Program-made: the position numbers and the translations under genes
The notes under the pieces: model-generated
Databases searched by the model: none
What the model was told of the DNA's origin: nothing
Seen by the model: the letters and a program-made list of their open reading frames with translations, nothing else
DNA from: Desulfobacteraceae bacterium
GTDB lineage: Bacteria; Desulfobacterota; Syntrophobacteria; Syntrophobacterales; Syntrophobacteraceae
Length of the DNA stretch: 39,089 nt
Direction: 5' to 3'
Assembly (NCBI GenBank): GCA_021372055.1
Contig: JAJFVB010000172.1
Location: forward strand, 1-39,089
Shown here: positions 33,432 through 39,089 of the stretch, in pieces
Position numbering within the stretch: the stretch's first letter is position 1
Layout of the letters: each line of letters opens with the position of its first letter

Positions 33432-33478
33432 GTTGTAAAAATGATACACAGACCCGGTCACTGTATCATTTTTACAAC
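33432..33478. repeat. 17-bp perfect inverted repeat, candidate operator
   Basis: GTTGTAAAAATGATACA (33432-33448) is repeated exactly in inverted orientation at 33462-33478, separated by 13 bases. The spacer itself contains a small GACC-C-GGTC dyad. It is AT-rich against a GC-rich background and has no T-run beyond the arms, so a DNA-binding site or a large hairpin is more likely than a terminator. I do not recognise the half-site. Confidence 0.85.
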
Positions 33479-33602
33479 TATTGCGCATCCGCATTCCAAG
33501 GAACGCTTTTGAAAAGCGCGGGGAGCTGCGCCACCCCCACGCCGCTCACTTTGGCGCTTGCGGGATAAGAGGTCAACTCCGGCGTCTCGATTCCTATATT
33601 CC

Positions 33603-33631
33603 TTGATTATTGCTCCCGAATATTTGATACT
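33603..33631 (+). promoter_or_regulatory. Candidate promoter of the threonine synthase gene
   Basis: TTGATT (33603-33608), 17-nt spacer, GATACT (33626-33631). It lies about 70 nt before the ATG at 33700 and 125 nt after the inverted repeat. Confidence 0.3.
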
Positions 33632-33699
33632 CGAAACAGCTTGAGGATAGATGTGGCGCGGACCCGCGTTAAACGTATGTTGATTGGATTGGAGCTTCA

Positions 33700-35205
33700 A
33701 TGAGAACAGATCAGTTCCCTTCGGAAATCCGGCAATCCGTCCTGCCGGAAGTCGCGGGGAATTATTCCTACAAATGCCTGGGCTGCGGTGGCCGTTTCGG
33801 GATAGACGAACTGTTGTACACCTGTCCGTCCTGCGGTTCGGTCCTGCTTATCGAAGACACCGAGTGGGAGCGGCTGAAAAATGTGCCGGGCCCCGAGTGG
33901 AGGAAAATCTTCGATTACAGGCGCATGGTCAACAATCCCGCTCTTCGGGGGATATATCGGTTCCACGAACTCATCGGATCGATTATCCCTCTTGAGGATA
34001 TCATCAGCCTCGGCGAGGGGCAGACTCCCGCGATCGCCGCAAACGAGCGGATGAGCGATTGGGCCGGAATCCGGTTCTTCTTCAAGAACGACGGCCAGAA
34101 TCCAAGCGCTTCCTTCAAGGACCGCGGAATGGCGAGCGCCTTCAGTTATTTGAATTTTCTCATAAAAAAACGGGGTGTGCGGGACGTGCTCGCGATCTGC
34201 GCCTCAACGGGCGATACCTCGGCATCAGCTGCGCTCTATGCGTCCTACCTGGCCGGAAACGTCAAGTCCGCGGTCCTGCTGCCTCGGGGCAAGGTGACGC
34301 CGCAACAGCTTGGACAACCGCTCGGAGCCGGCGCAAAGGTGATAGAAATTCCCGGGGTCTTTGACGACTGCATGAAGGTCGTCGAATATCTTTCCGAGAA
34401 CTTTTCCGTTGCCCTCATGAATTCCAAAAATGCCTGGCGCATTCTCGGGCAGGAATCCTACAGCTACGAGATCGCTCAGGACTTCGACTACGAGGTGGGG
34501 GACCTGGCAGTTGTCGTCCCCATCGGAAACGCGGGAAATATCACCGCTGTCATGGCCGGATTTCTCAAGCTCTACGATCTCAAGATCATCGACTCGCTTC
34601 CCGCGATTCTTGGAGTCCAGTCCGAGCACGCCAATCCGGTCTACCTGTATTACCTTGAACCCGAGGCGGCCAGAAGACAGTTCCGGCCCGTCGCCGTCAG
34701 ACCCAGTGTCGCGCAGGCGGCGATGATCGGGAATCCCGTCTCCATGCCGCGCGTTATCAGCCTCGTGGAAAAGTACCGCAAAATTGCCGGGGAAGGGGCG
34801 GTCCGCGTCGTCCAGACAAGCGAGCAGGAGGTAATGGATTCCATGCTCATTGCCAATCGCAACGGCCATATCGCCTGCACGCAGGGCGGCGAATGCCTCG
34901 CCGGGATCCGGAAGGCGGTTGCGGAGGGCAAGGTGGAAGGAAACCGCAGGGCCGTGCTCGATTCGACGGCTCACGCGCTCAAGTTTGCCGTTTTCCAGGA
35001 GAAGTACTTCACGAATTCCTTTGAGCCCGAATTCGAGGTCGTGCCGAAACCCGAGCTGCAAAATATGCCCTTCCAGGTCGATTTGCCCGATTCGGTTCCC
35101 AATCCCGGGAAGGGAAAGCTCGAATCCGCCGAGTTCCTCCAATTTGTGAAGTATGCATCCGGCGTGGTTGCCGGGCACCTTGATCTCAAGGGCAGGGGCA
35201 AGTGA
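33700..35205 (+). CDS. thrC: Threonine synthase
   Basis: A 501-residue PLP enzyme converting O-phosphohomoserine to threonine. An N-terminal zinc ribbon (Cys26, Cys29, Cys42, Cys45) precedes the fold-type II core, as in the longer prokaryotic threonine synthases. ISLGEGQTP is the family motif, Lys140 in SASFKDRGM binds PLP, and CASTGDTSASAALYA and PIGNAGNI line the cofactor. The C-terminus is longer than in short-form enzymes. GGAG lies 5 nt before the ATG. Its TGA overlaps the next ATG by one base, so the gamma-carbonic-anhydrase-like protein is coupled to it. Confidence 0.94.
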   Translation: MRTDQFPSEIRQSVLPEVAGNYSYKCLGCGGRFGIDELLYTCPSCGSVLLIEDTEWERLKNVPGPEWRKIFDYRRMVNNPALRGIYRFHELIGSIIPLEDIISLGEGQTPAIAANERMSDWAGIRFFFKNDGQNPSASFKDRGMASAFSYLNFLIKKRGVRDVLAICASTGDTSASAALYASYLAGNVKSAVLLPRGKVTPQQLGQPLGAGAKVIEIPGVFDDCMKVVEYLSENFSVALMNSKNAWRILGQESYSYEIAQDFDYEVGDLAVVVPIGNAGNITAVMAGFLKLYDLKIIDSLPAILGVQSEHANPVYLYYLEPEAARRQFRPVAVRPSVAQAAMIGNPVSMPRVISLVEKYRKIAGEGAVRVVQTSEQEVMDSMLIANRNGHIACTQGGECLAGIRKAVAEGKVEGNRRAVLDSTAHALKFAVFQEKYFTNSFEPEFEVVPKPELQNMPFQVDLPDSVPNPGKGKLESAEFLQFVKYASGVVAGHLDLKGRGK

Positions 35206-35786
35206 TGGGCATACTACCCTATCGCAATGTATTGCCGCAGCTTGGAGAAAATGTCTTCATCGCTCCGGGCGCCTGGGTGATAGGCGATGTCGTGATCGGT
35301 GACAACAGCAGCGTCTGGTTCAATACCGTGGTGAGGGGGGACGTTCACTATATTCGAATCGGGTCGCAGACCTGCGTGCAGGACAACAGCACGCTGCACG
35401 TGACCCCGAAATCGTTCCCGCTCAACATCGGAAACCGCGTCGTGATCGGTCACAAGGCAATAGTCCACGGTTCCACGGTGGAGGACGAATGCCTCATCGG
35501 GATGAATGCGGTGATCCTTGACGGCTGTAAAATCGGTACGGGCTCGGTTATCGCGGCAGGCTCACTCCTGCCGCCCGGCTTTGAGGTGCCGCCCGGATCG
35601 GTGGTGATGGGTTCTCCGGCCAAAATCAAAAAGCAGGCCGGGGATGCCGCAAGGGAGCTTATACGCCGGGCTTGGTCCCACTACTGCGATCTGGCGCTCG
35701 AGTATCTCACGGCGGGTCATTCCGCGCAAAGCGAGGCAAAAGCTTTCGCGATTACAGGCGAGTGCGACTCAAAGCGCGAAAAATAG
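35205..35786 (+). CDS. Gamma carbonic anhydrase-like protein (left-handed beta helix)
   Basis: A 193-residue hexapeptide-repeat protein. Repeated turns such as VIGDVVIGDNSSVWFNTVVRGD and IGMNAVILDGCKIGTGSVIAAGSLL (in part) form the left-handed helix. Zinc ligands are in STLHVT, IGHKAIVHG (two histidines), matching the YrdA/PaaY/Cam-like group; catalysis is proven for few members. A C-terminal helix follows (about 145-190). The ATG at 35205 shares its A with the threonine synthase stop; a GTG one codon earlier is possible. Confidence 0.92.
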   Translation: MGILPYRNVLPQLGENVFIAPGAWVIGDVVIGDNSSVWFNTVVRGDVHYIRIGSQTCVQDNSTLHVTPKSFPLNIGNRVVIGHKAIVHGSTVEDECLIGMNAVILDGCKIGTGSVIAAGSLLPPGFEVPPGSVVMGSPAKIKKQAGDAARELIRRAWSHYCDLALEYLTAGHSAQSEAKAFAITGECDSKREK

Positions 35787-35803
35787 CGGATTCCTTAAGT
35801 ATC

Positions 35804-35829
35804 GGCCACACGCAAGCGCGCGTGTGGCC
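35804..35829 (+). repeat. GC-rich inverted repeat after the gamma-CA gene
   Basis: GGCCACACGC and GCGTGTGGCC pair over 10 bp with a 6-nt loop, 18 nt after the stop codon. It is followed at once by the 12-bp palindrome CCGAGCGCTCGG. No T-run follows; it may stabilise the mRNA end or be a REP-like element. Confidence 0.6.
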
Positions 35830-35882
35830 GAGCGCTCGGTGCCAACGGCCACAACCGTAGCGCCAGAATGAGCCGCGTAGCG

Positions 35883-35911
35883 GCGTGGGGGGCCCAGCTC
35901 CCCACGCTTTT
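35883..35911 (+). terminator. Intrinsic terminator of the thrC/gamma-CA unit
   Basis: GCGTGGGG and CCCCACGC form a perfect 8-bp stem around a 9-nt loop followed by TTTT. It lies between the convergent gamma-CA gene and the minus-strand gene ending at 35952. Confidence 0.7.
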
Positions 35912-35951
35912 CAAAAGCGGTCTTTGGTACATTCTTGAACGCAAATGCGTA

Positions 35952-36203
35952 TCAGAACCACTTGTCCCGTGTGGTGGGGTGAAGGTGCAGGTCCTTCGGG
36001 ATGGGCGGTTTCGCAACGAGCACGCTCCTGCAGATCAGTTCTTCCGCCGCCGCCATGAGACTTTCCTCGGTACCCGTCCATTTTTCCAGAGCCAGTTGCA
36101 GCGTGGGGGGCTGGCCCAAGTCCATGAGCGCGCAAAGCAGGATGTAAAGCGATGTGGCCTCGACGCTCGCCCTGGGATCGAAAATAGCTCTGTCCATGTT
36201 CAT
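35952..36203 (-). CDS. Small protein of unknown function
   Basis: An 83-residue soluble protein with GGAG 10 nt before its ATG. The first 60 residues look helical (SVEATSLYILLCALMDLGQPPTL and ESLMAAAEELICRSVL, in part), and the tail PPIPKDLHLHPTTRDKWF is proline- and aromatic-rich. The helix pattern faintly suggests a winged-helix-like small regulator, but I do not recognise a family. It is the last gene of a three-gene unit, 27 nt after the BtuF-like gene. Confidence 0.7.
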   Translation of the reverse strand: MNMDRAIFDPRASVEATSLYILLCALMDLGQPPTLQLALEKWTGTEESLMAAAEELICRSVLVAKPPIPKDLHLHPTTRDKWF

Positions 36204-36230
36204 ATATCCATATCTCCGCTTTTATTCCCG

Positions 36231-37001
36231 TTATGAGTCAACCAAAATCACGGCCCGGTGAAGCCCCTCGGCCATGTCCACGATTCTCGGTCCGCAACGG
36301 CATGTAAGGCCGCAATCAAACACGATGACGCGGCCGTGCCTGACGGCGCTGACCTTGTTCCATTCCGGATCTTCTTCAAGATAATTCCTGATCCAGGGCT
36401 CGCAGAAAAAAATAATCTCGGGGTCTGCGGCCCGAATGCTTTCCGGAGTGCAAACGAAATAAGGCCTTGGGCCCTGGGATGCGACATTCCTGCCTCCGGC
36501 GAATTCGATTACGTCGTGCTGAAAAGCCCCCGGGCCGGGAGTGATCAGCGGGTCCCAGTTCATGATGCGGAAAACCGATGGCCGGCGGTTTTGCGGCCTT
36601 GCGGCAACGGATGCCCTTATGCGCTCCAGGCGGGCTTCAAGTGAGCCCAGGAGGCGGGCGCACTCCTCTTCGCGGCCGATAATCCGGGCAATATCCCGAA
36701 ACGTGCCCAGCGAATCGGCAATGGTGGGCGGCTCGCTGTGATAGACCCGTATCCCTTTATCATGCAAAAGGGAGCTGATTTCTTCCTGATGCGCTCCGAA
36801 GGTAAGGACAAGATCCGGCCGGGCTTCCATCACTTTGCGAATATCCGGCGAATACCACGAACCGAATCGATCGATGCTTTTGACCGCTTCCGGAAAGTCG
36901 CAGTTTTCGGTGACGCCGGCGAGATTTTCGACCGCTCCGAGCGCGGCGACAATCTCGGTCTGTGTGGGAGCCAGCGAGACAATCCTGAGATCGGCGTTCA
37001 T
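36231..37001 (-). CDS. BtuF-like helical-backbone metal/cobalamin-receptor protein without signal peptide
   Basis: A 256-residue protein of the periplasmic binding protein class III fold. RIVSLAPTQTEIVAALGA is the family beginning, followed by FGSWYSPDIRKVMEARPDLVLTFG, the interdomain helix around ARLLGSLEARLERI, and GPGAFQHDVIEFAGGRN. The protein starts directly with the mature domain: there is no signal peptide or lipobox, and no open signal-like extension exists, because the upstream gene ends 1 nt before the ATG. No ABC transporter genes are nearby. A role in cytoplasmic corrinoid binding, or in capture after another kind of export, is possible. Confidence 0.87.
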   Translation of the reverse strand: MNADLRIVSLAPTQTEIVAALGAVENLAGVTENCDFPEAVKSIDRFGSWYSPDIRKVMEARPDLVLTFGAHQEEISSLLHDKGIRVYHSEPPTIADSLGTFRDIARIIGREEECARLLGSLEARLERIRASVAARPQNRRPSVFRIMNWDPLITPGPGAFQHDVIEFAGGRNVASQGPRPYFVCTPESIRAADPEIIFFCEPWIRNYLEEDPEWNKVSAVRHGRVIVFDCGLTCRCGPRIVDMAEGLHRAVILVDS

Positions 37002-37002
37002 G

Positions 37003-37887
37003 TCATTCGCTTTCGGGTACGGAGGCGGCCGAGTGCATAAGAATGCGCGTAAAGACGTTCACAAGTCCCCAGACGAGGTCAAGTGATTCGAGGTGCAGCA
37101 TTATCGTCTCGTCGAAGAGGAAATGGAAGGAAGGCTCGAACTCGTCGTCGCCGATCCAGAAAACCGCCAGCAGGGGAATGCGTGACAGGAATCGGAACTG
37201 ATAGGAGAGATCCCCCAATTCCACCCGTTCTCCGCCTATCCTGCGCGCGCCCGCATCGAGCAGTTCGGGCCGGGCGTCAAAAGCATCCGCGAGGGAGTCT
37301 CCGGGCAGCGCGTGAGATCCGGTAAAGAAAACGCGGCCGGCAGGAAGGTCCTTTTCGCCAACCCATTTTCTCGCAACCGGTCTGTTCTGAGCCCCCAGGA
37401 GGTAATGCAGAAGAACCAGGTTCAAATGGAAGTCCTTGGAAAACGGCGCCAGATCTCCGACGACTTCGATTTCCTCCGCTTCGGGAGAGCAGAGAATCGC
37501 CGTGTTCAGGAACGGGACGATGTAGACGTTATCGTCCAGATCGTATTCCACCACTGCGGTCCGGGTGATCTCCTCCGGGTCCGCCTTCCTGAGCATGTCC
37601 CACAGCCGCGGTTCCAGTTCGTAGGTATTCGCGGCCGGTTGTTCGTCGAATTCGTCATCCTCGGCAAGCGAGCGTATCACCTCGCGAGCCAGGGCCTCCA
37701 TGCCCTCGGGGACCATGACGCACCCCCAGCCTCTCTGCGGAATGAACAGCCCCGTGTAGGGGGTTTCCTCGAAGGTCCTGAGCAGGGCGGGAATTCCTTC
37801 CTGCTCCAGCGCGTCCATCACCATGTCCGCTTCAAAGCGGTTGGAAAGTGTATGAACCGAAACGAACCGAGACGAGGTTGAGGTCAT
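37003..37887 (-). CDS. DUF2007-DUF3786 fusion protein
   Basis: A 294-residue soluble protein. Residues about 8-72 fit DUF2007 (VHTLSNRFEADMVMDALEQEGIPALLR), small domains thought to sense or bind ligands. Residues about 110-285 fit DUF3786: NTAILCSPEAEEIEV, LNLVLLHYLLGAQNRPVARKWVGEKDLPAGRVFFTG (in part), PLLAVFWIGDDEFEP and a final helix. DUF3786 proteins are frequent in corrinoid-using anaerobes, often near corrinoid genes. The next gene, starting 1 nt later, is BtuF-like, which supports a shared role in corrinoid or metal handling. The function is inferred from context only. Confidence 0.82.
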   Translation of the reverse strand: MTSTSSRFVSVHTLSNRFEADMVMDALEQEGIPALLRTFEETPYTGLFIPQRGWGCVMVPEGMEALAREVIRSLAEDDEFDEQPAANTYELEPRLWDMLRKADPEEITRTAVVEYDLDDNVYIVPFLNTAILCSPEAEEIEVVGDLAPFSKDFHLNLVLLHYLLGAQNRPVARKWVGEKDLPAGRVFFTGSHALPGDSLADAFDARPELLDAGARRIGGERVELGDLSYQFRFLSRIPLLAVFWIGDDEFEPSFHFLFDETIMLHLESLDLVWGLVNVFTRILMHSAASVPESE

Positions 37888-38150
37888 ATGCGTCCAAACT
37901 GCCGAGTGAGAGCGAGCTCAAGGCCAAAAATTAAGTCCAAATCCATTTCAAACAATTATCTTACATGTTTACGGCAAAAACTCAACCTCTATAAATCGGA
38001 TAACGTAAGACGGGCGGTATGGTTTTCGACGATTGGAGGAACTCTTCCCTGCCATTGGGGCGAAAAATATTATATAAGCCTTCCGGAGGAGAGTAAAATC
38101 CTCGGATCGTCTCTTTATTATACAAACTGCCACTCAGTTTTGGAGGTCAC

Positions 38151-39089
38151 GTGAATATTCTGGTTACCGGTGGAGCCGGATATATCGGTTCCCACACTTC
38201 CAAGCTCCTGAGGAAATCGGGCCATGTCCCGATCGTATTCGACAATCTTTCGAACGGCTGGGCCGAATGGGTCAAATTCGGGCCGCTGGCGTTCGGAGAC
38301 ATACGAAACGAAGAAGCCCTCTATCAGGCATTGACCTCGTTCAAAATCGATGCGGTGATTCATTTCGCCGCCAAGGCCTACGTGGAGGAATCGACCCGGC
38401 TTCCCGAAATCTATATGGACAACAACGTCAACGGGACCATAAACCTGCTCAAAGCGATGAAGAGGGCGGGAACGAAGACGCTGGTTTTTTCCAGTTCCTG
38501 TGCGACGTACGGAAACGCGAAGACTTCGACCATCGCGGAAGACCACCCCCAGGATCCGACCAATCCGTACGGGTTGTCGAAACTGCTGTGCGAAAAGGTG
38601 ATCTCTTCCGTTGCGCCGGTTGTCGGCATCCGCCACGCCATGCTGCGTTACTTCAACGTGATAGGAAACGATCCCGAGGGGGAGATTTTCGAGAGGCACG
38701 AACCCGAGACGCACGTGCTCCCCAACCTCATCAAGGCCGCCTTCCAGGGCGGATCGTTTTCGCTTTTCGGAACGGATCACGCAACGCCCGACGGAACCGC
38801 CGTCCGCGACTACGTGCATGTGATGGACTTGGCCCAGGCTCATGTCAAGGCCCTGGAAGTCCTCGCCGAACGCGAAAGGCTCGTCTCAAACGTCGGCACG
38901 GGTTCCGGCGTCTCCGTCCGGGAACTGGTCGGGATCGTTGAAAAAGAGCTTGCACTCAAGGTGAATGTCCTGGAAAAACCCATCAGGCAGGGCGACCCGC
39001 CGAAGCTCGTCGCTGACGATACGAACCTGCGCACCTGGTTCCGGCACGATTTCAAATCGGTCAATCAGGCCGTCCGGGAAATAGCGGCC
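38151..39089 (+). CDS. galE: UDP-glucose 4-epimerase, C-terminus beyond the window
   Basis: 313 codons are visible and the frame is open at the right edge; relatives are about 325-330 residues, so nearly all is present. It interconverts UDP-glucose and UDP-galactose for surface polysaccharides. The GTG start is preceded by GGAGG. VNILVTGGAGYIGSHTSKLL binds NAD, FAAKAYVEES follows the usual HFAA, SSSCATYGNA contains the catalytic Ser/Thr position, and YGLSK supplies Tyr and Lys. RYFNVIGNDPEGEIFERH and DGTAVRDYVHVMDLAQAH are typical of GalE. An AT-rich stretch with TATTATATAAG near 38069 may hold its promoter. Confidence 0.95.
   Translation, partial: MNILVTGGAGYIGSHTSKLLRKSGHVPIVFDNLSNGWAEWVKFGPLAFGDIRNEEALYQALTSFKIDAVIHFAAKAYVEESTRLPEIYMDNNVNGTINLLKAMKRAGTKTLVFSSSCATYGNAKTSTIAEDHPQDPTNPYGLSKLLCEKVISSVAPVVGIRHAMLRYFNVIGNDPEGEIFERHEPETHVLPNLIKAAFQGGSFSLFGTDHATPDGTAVRDYVHVMDLAQAHVKALEVLAERERLVSNVGTGSGVSVRELVGIVEKELALKVNVLEKPIRQGDPPKLVADDTNLRTWFRHDFKSVNQAVREIAA

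Larger units (their letters stand above)
33280..33699. other. Divergent region between lpxC and the threonine synthase gene
   Basis: No gene is seen in these 420 bases. The main element is the 17-bp inverted repeat at 33432-33478. A sigma-70-like candidate (TTGATT, 17 nt, GATACT) stands at 33603-33631 for the rightward gene. No good lpxC promoter is recognised. Confidence 0.5.

Noticed and set aside
37888..38154. An 88-codon frame upstream of galE
   Set aside because: No ribosome binding site, composition unlike neighbouring genes, and it overlaps the galE start signals.
1..39089. Insertion sequences, prophage, CRISPR array or defence island
   Set aside because: No transposase, integrase, phage gene, spaced direct repeats or defence gene was found in any frame.

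Overview
This window looks like a chromosomal segment of a Gram-negative, GC-rich anaerobe of the Desulfobacterota, most like the Syntrophobacter group. The inference rests on gene content: lpxC and an Mla-type lipid transporter imply an outer membrane; a sigma-54 two-component system, a biotin-carboxylase-linked small protein, and DUF6485 and DUF3786 genes are typical of sulfate-reducing and syntrophic deltaproteobacterial lineages. The species call is inference. No insertion sequence, prophage, CRISPR array or rRNA gene was seen.

Layout. 1-563 (minus): start of a biotin-dependent carboxyltransferase, cut by the window edge, with a small companion protein upstream. 744-3224 (minus): membrane protease (NfeD family), slipin and a Rho-N-like small basic protein. 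3301-7123 (minus): uracil-DNA glycosylase and coaBC (overlapping), a lipoprotein, a metallo-beta-lactamase hydrolase and a nitroreductase. 7498-10762 (plus): mlaF, mlaE, mlaD and a TIGR01777-type epimerase. 10763-11555: the largest non-coding stretch, AT-rich, with a sigma-54-like motif, an RNA-like element with mutually exclusive pairings, and the promoter and leader of a cold-shock gene. 11556-11815 (plus): cold-shock protein and its terminator.

24851-11900 (minus) is the core of the window: a tRNA-Gly(CCC) gene, two terminator-like hairpins, then a long run of information-processing genes, rimP-nusA-ylxR-infB-ylxP-rbfA-nrnA-truB-rpsO-pnp, followed by an M16 peptidase and a WalJ-like hydrolase. 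These genes build and tune the 30S subunit, the elongating RNA polymerase, translation initiation and RNA decay. The ylxR gene has no ATG, GTG or TTG start and appears to begin at CTG.

25234-29308 (plus): a histidine kinase, a secreted coiled-coil protein and a sigma-54 response regulator, in the same order as the enterobacterial GlrK/QseG/GlrR locus, then two small translationally coupled genes. 29463-32207: a Ser/Thr kinase with a C-terminal DUF1566 domain (minus), diverging from a secreted AttH/CrtC-like protein (plus). 32335-33279 (minus): lpxC. A 17-bp perfect inverted repeat lies in the lpxC/thrC divergent gap. 33700-35786 (plus): threonine synthase overlapping a gamma-carbonic-anhydrase-like gene. 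35952-37887 (minus): a three-gene unit (DUF2007-DUF3786 protein, a BtuF-like protein without signal peptide, a small unknown). 38151-39089 (plus): galE, cut by the window edge.

No clearly new multi-gene system was found. The observations most worth checking are the CTG-started ylxR, the switch-like RNA element at 10949-11042, the rimP leader, the 17-bp inverted repeat and the GAFTHA variant of the sigma-54 activator.
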